Source of the DNA: Heterodera schachtii
Taxonomy: Eukaryota; Nematoda; Chromadorea; Rhabditida; Heteroderidae
Assembly: GCA_023374025.1 (NCBI GenBank)
Contig: SIJG01000131.1
Coordinates: forward strand, 248,001 to 312,000
Length of the DNA stretch: 64,000 nt
Reading direction: 5' to 3'
The notes beneath the pieces are model-generated. The model searched no databases, was not told the origin of the DNA, and saw only the letters and a program-made list of their open reading frames with translations. The translations under genes were made by a program, and so were the position numbers. The stretch's first letter is position 1. Each line of letters starts with the position of its first letter. Of this stretch, positions 1 to 12,233 are shown piece by piece.

Positions 1-943
1 AATTGAGGGGGACTGTATTTTAAGAAATACGGCATTTCACAAAATTTCCCCATTAATTTTCCATACATTTTCCTCCAAGTCATAGCCAACTGTTTTTTAG
101 TTAATTATAGCTGCATATTCAGTGCGGATGAAGCCCTCTCGTAATGTTTTTCGACAAATAAAATTGTCATAGCTTTTGTTATAAAGGAGTAAAAATCAAA
201 CAATTTAATATGTGAAGTTTGTTGAAAATTGAATTTTTGAAGTGTGTACGAATCCGGGTCGAATTGAGTTGAAAGGGGTATCCGAAGCAAATTCTGCGAC
301 CCTGAAAAATTCGAATTTTCTCCAAAAATTTTTTTATTTTCCGAAAAAGGATAGAAAACAATAATGAATTTCTGCTTCGTTTAAAATAATTTAAAATTTT
401 TGTTGAAAATACCAAAAAGGAAGCATTTTACTGACAAATTCTTGCCACAAATTTACCTTGTTGGGAAAAATGCTTAAATACCGATTTTGAAAAATAGGAA
501 TTCGGTTTTTTCTGGTTAATGCATATGCGCTTACTTTTGTGCCTATTTCATATTTTTTGTGCCTATATTACTTTAACAAAAATACAATAAAAAAGAAAAC
601 AACCTAAAAATTGGAATTTTTCCAAAAATTGATTCTCTATAATGTAATTTTTGCTTTTTGTAAATTTTTGGATAAAAATTGTCCTAATCAAAACAATTTA
701 AAATAAATTAATTGTAGGAATTACAATTTTTTAAGGAAAAAATTTGAATAAAATTTTCTTTAAATAGTTAACTTTTCTAAAAAGTTCAGCAAATAATTTG
801 CAGTTTTAAGAAACGTACTAGCCTCTGATCGGTAATTTTGTTTTTTGTATAAAAATCTTGAAAATTTTTATTACTTTTTTCCAACCTTTTTAAGAATTTC
901 AAAGTGCTCGGTGCTTTTTATTTCGATATAAAAATGGGTTTTC
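1..943. other. AT-rich intergenic stretch
   Basis: No gene is supported here. Short open frames occur on the minus strand but are AT-driven and show no domain, signal peptide or splice pattern. Confidence 0.6.
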
Positions 944-1077
944 CAGGGCGCGGATTCGTACTTGGATATCAAGTACGTACTTGGATTTCGGCTTATGTGC
1001 TTGGAAATCCGTACGACAAAAAAAATTTCATTGGCATGCCTGTACTTGGAAAGTGACTTTTTACAATACAAACCCTG
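944..1077. mobile_element. possible small hAT-like MITE built on the word TACTTGG
   Basis: The segment starts CAGGGCGCGG and ends ACCCTG. The word TACTTGG (or its near variants) recurs about four times between 967 and 1050, including the inverted pair GTACTTG/CAAGTAC. The flanking octamers GGGTTTTC and GGTTTTTA match at six of eight positions. The layout resembles the clearer reiterated-word elements further along the window. The target duplication is imperfect, so this is tentative. Confidence 0.35.
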
Positions 1078-1085
1078 GGTTTTTA

Positions 1086-1238
1086 CCTTTCTCCCTCGCC
1101 TCTCTTTTCTTTTTCTCTTTCCCTCCCCCACCCCTTCTCTCCCTCCCCTACCTCTTTCTCTCCCCCTCGCCCTCTCTCCTTTAGCACTTTCTCTTTCTCT
1201 CTCTCTTCCCCAACCCTTTTCTCCCCTTCTCTGTCTCT
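1086..1238. repeat. CT-rich low-complexity tract
   Basis: An almost uninterrupted pyrimidine run on the + strand (CTCTCT, CCCTCCC, TTCTCTTTC units). It produces spurious Ser/Leu/Pro open frames, which are not annotated as genes. Confidence 0.85.
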
Positions 1239-1499
1239 ACATCCCTTCTTTTAATCAAAATAAAAGTACGCGGTGCCATCGTTCCACTACCATTGTCCCC
1301 CAATTGCACACATTGATTTTTTCCCGAATGACCACTTTCATTCATTCGTTATTTTTTGCATAGAGCAAAAGTGCACTTTCCATTCCAAAATTAATGAATA
1401 TTAATGTAATTGTGGTTCATCCTGAGCAGGCTGCCGGATGCAAAGTTTCAAAATCAAAATTTTGAAAAAATTTATACCAAATGAAAAATCAATTATAAG

Positions 1500-1740
1500 T
1501 TCTTTACGGCGTGCTTTAGGGGCCGGTAAAACTTTTGAAAATTCAGTAATTTGTTAACAGATTTTCACCAAATGACCAATTTTTGCGGTTTTTAATCAAT
1601 TTATGTAAAAAATAATTTTGGAGCTCGGCGGTGCTGATAGGCGCCGCTGGTGAAAAATTACAAATTTTAAAGATTTTGACTGTGAAAATTGGTCTTTGAT
1701 TATTTTTGAAAAAATAAGCATTGGTTAGCAAATTTCTCAA
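1500..1740. repeat. dispersed repeat with GC-rich palindromic core
   Basis: This segment shares several blocks with 17560-17800: a block reading TGTTAACA next to GGTGAAAAT (seen on the other strand here), and a GC island near 1625-1650 related to CGGCGGTGCCGATAGGCGCC. The island is nearly self-complementary. Translations of both copies show the same short words (GENLLTN and PAAPI), which reflects DNA homology and not a supported protein. It is probably a fragment of a mobile element. Confidence 0.6.
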
Positions 1741-2459
1741 ATCAAATCATCAGCTCAAAAAATCATCTTTTTACCAGCAAAATCATGATAATTTACACAT
1801 CTGGCAGCGCAGCTGCGATATTGAGTTTTAAAAAAAATTTATTTTCAAAATTTTGCTTAATAAAAAATTATGATCCCGACAAATGAAGAAATTCTAAAAA
1901 TCGAAAATCGAATAAAAACAGTAAAAATCATTTAGTTAAATGTTTATCAAAATAAATCTAAGAATTATTTTTGAGTTTGTTATTAAGAAGCATTTTGGAA
2001 AAATCTACAAACAATTTCTAGAACTTTGAATTCATTAAAAAGATATTTAATCATATTCAAAACGTAAGACATCTGAGAAGGTAATTAAATGCCGTGAATT
2101 AATAACAAAAAATGCTATAAATCATATACATAAAAAATTCAAAATACCACATTCGTAATTTACATTTTTAAATAAATGGAATATTTGTTATTTTCCATAA
2201 TGAAGTAACAATCATTATAGTAATATAAAAAGCTCAAATTTTGTAAATAAATTATTAATCTTTAATTAGGTTCGCCATAATATATCGGCATAAATGTAGC
2301 CGGAGTCACTTCACATGTTATGGCTAAATCAAAATTATTTGCAAGAAATAAAAATAAATCATAAATTTTTTTTCTAAATAATGATTTAATTTATACTAAA
2401 TAAAATACATCTGATTAAATTTACCCAGTATATTTAGCCCTGCGAGTGAAGAATTGACA

Positions 2460-2600
2460 TGGAAGTTTTTTAATAAAAATTTTTAATTAAAATAATTAAA
2501 CACAACAATGGTAAAAATTAAATATGTTGAGGAGTAAAAGCAGGATAATGCAAAGCCCACACAATGAAATAATTAATGTTTAGCAATTTTTCTAAATTTT
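2460..2600 (+). repeat. dispersed A-strand repeat, copy 1
   Basis: Contains AATTAAACACAACAATGG, then a variable GC-richer stretch, then AATTAATGTTTAGCAATTTT. The same order of blocks recurs at 3060-3240, and the individual blocks recur at 34360-34560. The flanks are better conserved than the middle. Confidence 0.55.
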
Positions 2601-3059
2601 TTTGTTGGATTAAAAATTTATAAATAAAAGTTTGTGAAAATTTAGTACAACTTACTATATAATAGAAATTATCAAAACCAACAAATTTATTTATTAATTT
2701 TCACAATTTTAGCACCAGGATCACATATTTCATCTCAAGTATATGAATAAATTACAAATTTAAAAATTTTTACACTAATTTAAATAATTATAAAATTGAA
2801 CCATGATAAAACTTTATCGGTATTTTTAAATTAAAATAAATGCGAAAGAAATTTATTTCGCAATTTGGAACATTTTAATATCTATTAAAAATTACAAATT
2901 CATTTATACTTTTAAGGCAGAATGATACAATATTTATAAAATAAGTTCCCGAAAATACGGATTCTTTAATACATGGAATAAAATAATAAAAAAACTTAAT
3001 CATTAAAATGCATTGAAAACCGAAAAAAATGTGGCTGATATAAGGAGTTTTTGAAGTGG

Positions 3060-3240
3060 AGGTTTAAATAAAAAACTAAATTCACAATCATTTTTGAATA
3101 TAAAATAAATTAAACATAACAATGATATAAATTTAAATATGCTAATAATTATGTGAAGGAGGAAACATTAATCATGCATTTGGCCATGAATTAATTAATT
3201 TTCGGCAGTTTTTCTAATTTTTTTTTCTACAAGGGCCTAA
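3060..3240 (+). repeat. dispersed A-strand repeat, copy 2
   Basis: Contains AAATTAAACATAACAATG, a variable stretch with GAAGGAGGAAAC, then TTGGCCAT and TTTTCGGCAGTTTTT. The last two blocks are found again near 34378-34410. Confidence 0.55.
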
Positions 3241-3402
3241 AAAATATTTAATTAAACAAACATTTAAATTTTCAAATCAATATAGAAAATAGCTTTATTA
3301 ATGAATACGCATAATTAAAAGATATTCTAATAAGCAATTAACATTAATCAGCTATTTTGTTATAAAAAAATAAAATATAAAACTGAAAAGACATTAGATA
3401 AT

Positions 3403-3440
3403 TATTGCAAGCGATTTAGTCCGTGGTTTTGGACTCTTTG
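3403..3440 (+). repeat. conserved hairpin unit, copy 1
   Basis: On the + strand the block ATTGCAAGCGATT is followed by a hairpin with arms AGTCC (3418-3422) and GGACT (3431-3435) and loop GTGGTTTT. Related units lie on the minus strand at 23409-23429 and 29393-29411 with different, still complementary arms. In all three the hairpin lies on the A-rich strand. Confidence 0.55.
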
Positions 3441-6400
3441 AACATCATAATGTGAATTGCGCGTCGCTGAACAATTGGAAAAAACATGAAAAGACTATAA
3501 TTGTTGAAAAAACTATTTTTATAAATTAATATAAACATATCTTCCTTTCTAACTGTATAATAAAATATTAAATAAATGAAAATATATAAATCCCAAAATT
3601 CCGATTTTTGTAATGTATCAAATATTATCGTCCAAAATTCCGACGTATCTTATGGAATTAAAAAAAGCTAAAAAGATAATTATTTGAAAAATAAATTAAT
3701 AACTTGAACAATAATATAAAAAGATTGAAAAAGCATTAAATAATAATGTTATATAAATATGAAAAAATAATAAAATCACTATTTTCTTTTGGAAAAATAT
3801 TTAAATTGTTGCAAATGTTAAATATGTATAGAAAAAGTCTGCAAGATAAAAATATTATTTTTATGATTATTAGGCCGAATAAACGCAGTCGAAGTCACGT
3901 TTAAAATTGCTCATGTTTAACAAAAAATATAAGATTCTATAATAATAAACTTTATTAGTTTTTAATATTAACGGAATAATTAAATAAATTTCAAATATTA
4001 TTTAATATTAAAAGAAATTATTTAATTATTAAATTAAGAGCAAAATTAATCAAATTTACCGATTTATATTCTTCTTAAGCTTATTTAAATGTTAAAAATA
4101 TAAAATCTTTTATTTAAATAAATAATACCGACTAAGAACACCGACATATATAATTATGCATAAAATTAAAATGCTAGATGTAAATAGTAAATAAATTATA
4201 GATATCAATTAAAAATAAAATAATTCTATCAAAACATTTATAATTTACAAACGTAAAATAATACAATACGAAGTGCAGAAATCGCCAAAATATAAATGCA
4301 TCATAAATGTGACTTATTGAATTTATTAAAAATTTATATTGGCTCCTTATATTTAAATAAAAATGTAAATAATTCGGAAAAGAATATGATCTTGATAGTG
4401 ATGACATATTTATATATAAATAATATTCATTTACTGATCTAATTACCTTCAATAAAAGGCGGAAAAAGCCTCGAACCAAAAGGAAAATCTCAAAAAGATT
4501 CTTTGGATTTTAAAATATTTATCAACGATCAGGTCCACCCTTTAAAGAACAAATTAATTTACATTCCACGAGAAAATTTATTTTTTGTTATTTTTTAATT
4601 AATAAATAAATCATTTTGAGATAATAATGAAAAATTTCAAAAAAAAAAGTAGTTCCTTAAAGAAACAAAAAATAAAATGTAAGTAAATAATTAACAAAAT
4701 ACATAAAAATAGAAGATAATAATTCAAAAATAAAACAGTGACATACCTATATTTAATAATGAGAAAAAACAATTTTAAATAAAATTCATTTAAAATTGAT
4801 ATATTAAAATAATATTTAAATTTTTATTCTTCCAAATTTGAAAATAAATAAATATACCAAATTACTAAATTTCTATATGACAAATAAATTAAAAAACTTT
4901 TGCACAAAATAATATTAAAAATTAAGATTTTTGTTAATTTTGATTAAATTTTTTAAAATTATTATTAGAGATGTATTAGAAGAGTTCGCTTAAAATTTTT
5001 TTGAAGAACATAAAAATAAAGAATTTTGCAGAAAATTATAAAAAATTAAAATTTTTGTTAACTTGGCTTAATTTTAAAAATATTATTAAAACAAATTTTT
5101 AAATTATAAAATTTGTAGTACCTAAAAAATTAAATAAAAAATTTAAAATGGCAACTAAACCCAACAACATCAAACAATGGCAAAAGTCATATTAGAAAAA
5201 TGATTGGTCTGACTGGAAAAGAGGATAAGAAAAAGTAATAAATAATTTATAAATTTTTTCTTTTTAAAATCAAAAAAAAGTATAAGAGAAGTAAAATCAA
5301 TCCATAAAAAAACATTTAGAATCAGAATGAAACGTAAATAAAAGATAAATTCAAATTAAAAATGCTTAAATAAAAATCTGTTTTAATAAATGAAACTCCT
5401 AATTATCGAAATAACAGTGTAAAAAAGCTGGTGAATTGGCAGGAATACTAATTGGATCGGATGTACATTTTTAAAATTGAAAAACTTATTAACTCAGAAA
5501 TTAACCATAAAACAAATAAAATGACAAAAAGATTTAAATAAAAAAATTTTGTTTACATAAATGAATAAACTCATGAAATAATAAAAGGACCCACAATTAT
5601 AATAATAATTAATAAAAATTTATTAATATTATTATAATCTAAGCTTAATATAATAATAAATTAAAATAAATACTGATCAATAACAGATTTTGTGAATTTT
5701 TTTTTTCAATTTAAATCAATGCATATTTTATTCTTTATCTAAATCGATTTTGAACTTTGATAAATTTTAAAAAGCTATTAATCAAAATTAAAACATACAG
5801 AATACATAAATATTTTATGAATAGATGTCTCCAAAAAGTCGATAAAATAATTGACTCGAAACATTACAAAGGTTAAAATAAAAATAAATTAAATAAAAAA
5901 CCAACGCAATAAAATAACAGAAAAACCAATCCTCATAAAATTAAAAATTATAATAAACAGATTTAAATATCAATAAGATAATAATATAAAAAATTAAATA
6001 AATTAAATAGCTTTTTATTTCATTGAAACTTATAATATTAAAAAATAACAAATAATTTTAAAATTGTAAAAATTGATGTTGTAAAGAATTAATAATTGAT
6101 TCATTGACTTTGATTAAACGATAAGCATTTGAATTATGTATATAAAAATTAAATAACTCGAAAAACATTTTCGTTTTAACTGTGCCACATAACAATTAAA
6201 CGGAGACAAATAAACCAATTTAAAAATTCATAAAAAAAACATGAATTGTTACCGCCGCCACGCAAAATGGAAAAAAAAAGAGATTTCGCTTGAAAATTAA
6301 TAAGAATGCTTTAATTGAAAAAGGATAAATTAATAATTGAACTTTTTATATAAATAAATATATAGATAATTTTATTAAAAAACAAAATAAAATAATTATT

Positions 6401-6961
6401 ACAAAAAAGAAATATTGGAAAATACCATTTTGTAATTAAATTTAATAGTTTTTTATAAAAATTGCACAAAGGTTAAAATATTAGATAAATTCTAAATAAA
6501 AACTTGTAATTAAATGTAATGAATACAAAAAATAATAATTTCATAGCATTTATTCAAAAAGATGCACGATGAGATATTATTGAATATTAATGAATGAAAA
6601 TTTATAAAATGTGCCAACAAATGTCATTAGAGGGAAAGGTCTTAAGCTTAAATCTCTCTATGTTGACCAAGAAAACAATATGCGTCAAAGTTTTGTTGAA
6701 TTATGCAGAAAGCAGCAGCAGAAAATCCCTATCGATATCTCAGAGCAATATCATTTAAGACAACAGTCAAATTCCTGATCAGAGCAATCTTTAAAACCTT
6801 ATAAACTCTTTTTTGGCTTTTAAAATCTCAAGAATTTTCGAAAAAGGAGCTTCCACTGGTGGTATTCTTACCCAGGAATAATTTTTAGAGAATTTTAAAC
6901 CAATTAATACTTTCATAAGATAATTTTATTGAAATTAGCAAATATTTCAAAAAATATTTCT

Positions 6962-7020
6962 CAGTGACGAAATGATCAGTGACGAACTGAACAGTGAAGA
7001 AACGATCAGTGACGAAATGG
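6962..7020. repeat. 15-bp minisatellite, about 3.9 copies
   Basis: Four tandem units of CAGTGACGAAATGAT with a few substitutions. The period is a multiple of three. One + frame reads a Ser-Asp-Glu-Met-Ile type repeat and stays open to a TAG near 7037, but the same frame is closed just upstream, so no gene is called. Confidence 0.8.
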
Positions 7021-8399
7021 TAGGTAACCTCGCCTAGTCAAAATGCTCCTATAACTAATTATGTGAAGGTGAGAACCATTGGTGTTGTAAAACTGGGACA
7101 TCAAAAAATATAATTTCACCTAATTTAATAATGTATTTTAAAGTTAAAGAATTTTTCAATGTTATTCTTTAAAAAAAACAAAAATACGCAGAAATGTTAA
7201 AAGAATTTATGAATTTAATGTTTATTAGAATAAAACATAATGAGTCTTTGATTTGTCAATTGATTTATCAGCTCAAGATTTACAACAATTATACAATTCA
7301 TTAATGCTTATTTAAAAATAAAAACTCGAACATCGGAATTTAAAACTTATAAAACAATAAATAATGAAAAGGGTCAATGAACCTAAAAATTAATAATTGA
7401 AAAATAGTTAAATTAATATGATCATTTTATTAAATATAAAGAGCCATTTAATAATGCAATAATATAATTATGGTTTTTTAAATATATATAAAATAAACAT
7501 TTATTAATTATATTATCTCGTTTAAAACTGCAAAAAGCAGAAAATCAATTAATATAATTATAAAATTCGTGTAAGAAGACAAATTTGAACCTATTAGAAA
7601 AAAAATTAATAGAAAAAAATTAATTGAAGTAATTGACGTAATCGAGAAATGTAAAATTAACCGAACCAACAAGTTCTTCAACAAAACAAGAGAACGTTAC
7701 CATTTACCCGATAATCTTTTATATATAGCATAAAAATTCAATCAAAAATAGCAGTGAATATTTATATTTTTTAGACAAGGTTAAATATAAATTCGGATAT
7801 TACCCAAAGAAATTTTAAGAAAACAATAAAAACTAAATTAAATTTTTCAAAAACGAGAATTGTGTGCGAAAAACTAAATGTGAGTCGAAAACCATCCAAA
7901 CTTTTGTTCAACTTCAACATATAAGCAAGCATGAATTATTTCAGATTTTTATACCAACTTTAGGATGGGTTTTCAGGTTTGGGGCAAGACTTTTTTTGCA
8001 TTCATTTTTGGGCATCTTTGACTTTGATCAAAATAATTCACTTATTTTGCGTTAAATTAAAAAAGCATACAAGCACCTGAAAGAGCATGATACGAGCTTT
8101 AGAAAAAAGTAAATTAAAGGGAATTTATTTTATCCTTCAGCTAGAAAATTGAATATTCCTAATTTTTCCCTCTTTGGGGCAAGACTTTTTTGGGGCGCTG
8201 TAATGCTTTTGGCATAGATATTAAATTTTCCGATTTTGCTTTACAATATCATTTACAAAGAATGAAAAACCAATGCAATGTGAGCATCATTGGTTTGGTG
8301 GTCTATGCCTTCCATTCTTTTTTTCTTCTGAAAGTTCAATTCCCGATGCTTATTTATTAATATCATTTGATTGCAACATTTCAAAAAGAAGTTATAAAA

Positions 8400-11300
8400 G
8401 AGAAACAGCAAATAAACGAACTTGTCAATAGATTCTCTACATTTTTAAATTAAACATATTATTTTTTCCGGTATAATATATCTTTGTTTAAAGTCTTTTT
8501 AAATTTCGTGTTGAAACAAATTAGGTTTGGAATTAAATTTTTTTACATTGATTTTTCCGTGTATTTGGCTTTTCAAATTTTTTTATAGTTTTTTTTTTAC
8601 TTTGCCGCACTTTAATTTTTTTGTTTCAGAAAAAATACTAATGATCTATTTTCTTGTTTGAAAAGCATTTATTTTAATTTTACTTGATTGTAAATTTTTT
8701 TTAAACATCTTCGTCAATAACAATTCTGGCATAAAATTTGTTATAGTTATTTTAGCTAGAATTTTTAATTTTATATATGAAATTATCTTATTATTCCCAA
8801 ATATAAAGTTTTTATAAGGTTAAACAACAAAATAATAAAGTTTTTTATCTAAAATAAGATGCTCCGATTCGTAGATTTTTTAAAATTTTTATTCATTATT
8901 TTTTATTATACCATATGCTATTAATTTTTTTCATTTTATTGTTCAAATCGATATTGATTTTTTATTTGCAATTTTTTTATAGGTAGTATATAAATAATTC
9001 TAAGATCGTTTTTCATAATTTTTAGTTTAATTATTACATTTATTTTAATTTTTACGAATATCTTATTTTAAAATTCACATTTTTATTTCAAAACCAACAT
9101 TATTATTTTCTTATTGTAAAAATTATAGCTTTAATACAATATTCGTTGGTAATTTAAATAAACTTTTTCTTTTCAGATTCAATATTTTCGGTAAATAATA
9201 TAAAAGTTTACTTTGTTCATCGGTATATATTTTTATCAAATGAAATTTTGAAATTATTAAGCTTGAAATAAAGATAAATAAAAAATGAGAAAAATTACAG
9301 GAATTATGTTGTTCATTGCAGTCAACTGATAGCAGCTCAAGGCTTTAATTTATAAATTTGCATGATAATTAGTATAATTTCCAATACCAGAAATGAAAAA
9401 CCTTTTTTTACATTCGCTAAATATTTTGATTCATTTCTCTTGGTTTTGGCCGGTTGTAGATTTCTTTCGCACTTCCGTTGATAAAAATTAATTTAAAAAA
9501 AATTTTTTTGTGTTTTCTAGGCTGAATGTTCACTTATTTTTCGTATAGGCTGTTACTCAAACAGTAATTTGATGAATCGGCATGAAAACATTTTTGTATT
9601 TAAAATTAGGTGAAAAAATTCATTTTAATTGCACCTCTCTAATTATGATATAATTGACACAAAATACCTTATTTATCTTTCTAATGGTAATGTTTCGATT
9701 CCTTTATTTTTCATATAGAATCATTTATTGTTTAATTTTTACTTTATGAAAAAATAAGTAGACATTTTTAAAAATATTTAATGAAATTAAATTAGTTTTT
9801 AATGCATTTTTTAAACTATTTCATCCTATTATATTTGAAATAATATTTTTATTTTAAAAATTATATCTTATGAATTTTAAATTTTTTACTGGGTTCTTGA
9901 TTATGGCTTCCAATTTATTTTTATAATCTTTTTGATACTTTTTCTTTCCGAGTAACTTTTGCCTCATTTCTGTGGTGGTACAATTGAAAACTCCGCAATT
10001 TTTATTTCCATTAATTGAAAATTGAATTTATAATAATTATTTTATAAATTATAAACCATTTCTTTAACTTTTTATTGGTTTTTAAAGTAAGAAGAAGATC
10101 ATAGAAAGTTATCTCAAAAATGGGGATTTTTAGGTTTTCTTAGTCATTTAGTATTTTTAAATTCATTTTTGAGTAAAAAATTCAAATAAAGTTCGATTAT
10201 TCTTTAAATTTCAATTCAAATTTTGTAGAACAATCATTTTAATGCTAATTTTATAAATATATGTCAATATTTATAAATTTTGATCTTAATTATCTAAGAG
10301 CATTTTTAATAGGTTGTTATTTATACTATATTTGATTATTTAAATGCAATTATATGAAAATTAGAGTAAGAAATTAAAATTAACAATTTTAAATCAGCTA
10401 GATTACAATTATGTTGAAAGTTATGTTTCAAATATCTGCTAACAGGATCCGATAAATCAGTATCGCTCTCATCATTTTCGCCAACCTAATCATCCATTTA
10501 AATTTTTTACGTGAATTGTATTTTTTTTAATATATATGCTATTATTTTCTTTAAACATTTAAAAATTTTTATACTATCTTATATTTAAATTTTTTTATTA
10601 CATTATTTAAAATATTTATTCAGCTCTTTTTTTTGTAAAAGTTTTATTCTACATCATAAGTGATCATTTCGTGTAATAATTTCATTATCTTCTATTCAAA
10701 TTTAAAATAAATTATTTGCTTTGGTAATTATTAATTTAGTTAATTTTAATTGAATATTAAGTTTAATTTGTTGTAAAATATATGGTATTTCTTTGTGTAT
10801 ATTCTTTGGTTTCAAATGTCGGATGGACTATATTTTTTAAATCCCTCACTATCATTAAAATTTGTAATTCTTTTCAAGAGAGTTTTAAAAGAATTTAAAT
10901 ACTTTTCAAAAATAATTGTGGAAATTTATATTTCATTCTTTATTTGTAAATGTGCGAAGTGATTTTTAGTTTCTTATTTAAAATTTACTGAATTCTATTA
11001 AAATCATTTATTTTTCTTTTATATTTATGATTTTTAGCATTAACATATTTTTAATAAAAACTAAGTTGCTATTTCAAATCTATATATCTTATAAATTTTT
11101 TTAAAAATTTTCAGATTCTTGTTTTTTTAATTAATTTTTAGTTATAATAAAAAAAATTAGACATTAATTTCATCCTTTAGCCTCCATTCTACATTTGCTT
11201 GCTAGCAACTTAAAATTTCATTTTAAATAATATTTTCTCGTCAATTAATGTTTTATTCCTTTATTTGCGTCGAATTTATTTTATCGAGTGTAGAGTACTC

Positions 11301-11874
11301 ATGTAGCCTCACTTATTTAATCACTGCGTCTGCCAAAGTACATAGTTTAGCAAAATTATTTTTATTTCATTAAATATATTTATAAATTTGACATCACTCG
11401 AAAACAAATAAAAATTGTATTTTTGGACTCCAGGCCTTAAGTGAATGCTTTTATTGTATCTGAACAAAACTTTGTTAATTAAATTGAAAACTTTAAGGTT
11501 AATCAAATTTTAAAAATTTAATTATTCAATTTTTCTGATTTTTTGTAAATAATTATGTTGGAGAAAAGGAGAAGAATGGAGATTTATGACCTCGAAGCCG
11601 CTGGCCAATAATCCGGGGGAAGAGGGAGCAATGTTTTTTATTTTTTGAAAATTTTTATTATTTATTTTGATTATGTAAAATTTTTTAAATGAATTTTTAT
11701 TTGTTTAAAAATAATAGATTATTCAGCTGTAACTCAAAAAAAGAAATCTGATTCATCAATTATTGAAGATAATTTCTGATCGGGTCTAATGTAGAAGGTT
11801 GACGAATTGCTTTGCTTCTTTATTAATTATAAAATTTATTCCATTGTAAAAATGTTAGTTTAGTTGTTGACAGG
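8400..11874. repeat. T-rich strand-asymmetric repeat domain, first part
   Basis: The skew reverses around 7.8-8.4 kb and the + strand becomes T-dominated. There are short GC-richer islands, for example near 9420-9580, 10440-10500, 11180-11335 and 11570-11630, but none could be assigned to a gene or RNA family. Open frames here are short and AT-driven. Confidence 0.6.
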
Positions 11875-11879
11875 ATACT

Positions 11880-12125
11880 TGTTGTGTCGTTTATTCAACA
11901 ACAACAAATACAATCAATTACAAATGAATAATAAATAAATAAGTCAGAAGTGAAGAGAGAGAGAGAGACAAATTGTGTGGGGGTGAAATGCAAAATGATA
12001 AATGAGAATGAATGAATGTCCGAAGCGAGGAAGGAGGGAAGAGAGCGGTATTTATGGGCGATGAAAGTGATGACGTGTCAATTGAACATAATGCCAAGAA
12101 AATGTGAAATGGCAATAACACAACA
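11880..12125 (-). repeat. 3' LTR of the Gag-only retrotransposon
   Basis: 246 bp with TG...CA ends and an 8-base terminal inverted repeat (TGTTGTGT/ACACAACA). It differs from the other LTR at three positions. The minus strand has a TATA-like CATAAATACC. Confidence 0.95.
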
Positions 12126-12137
12126 CCTTCCCCTCTT
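12126..12137 (-). promoter_or_regulatory. polypurine tract
   Basis: The minus strand reads AAGAGGGGAAGG directly against the 3' LTR. This is the expected position and composition for the plus-strand primer of an LTR element. Confidence 0.85.
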
Positions 12138-12233
12138 AAAAAAATCTTAATCACGATCCCTGATCTCATGTCGCTGGCCGGTGTTGTTCTTCTGTTTCTT
12201 GCTGTTGGTCATCTGATCAGTCCGTTCTTGTGG

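Larger units (their letters stand above)
1850..7700. repeat. A-rich strand-asymmetric repeat domain
   Basis: About 6 kb in which the + strand is dominated by A over T. It is composed of diverged repeated units separated by short islands of higher GC. Units include the blocks at 2460-2600 and 3060-3240 (shared with 34360-34560), the CCCGAAAATACGG block near 2947 (also at 34269), and a hairpin-bearing unit at 3340-3480. No gene with a credible exon structure was seen. Confidence 0.7.

Noticed and set aside
962..1363. 133-codon + strand frame
   Set aside because: Most of it is the CT-rich tract translated as Ser/Pro/Leu repeats.
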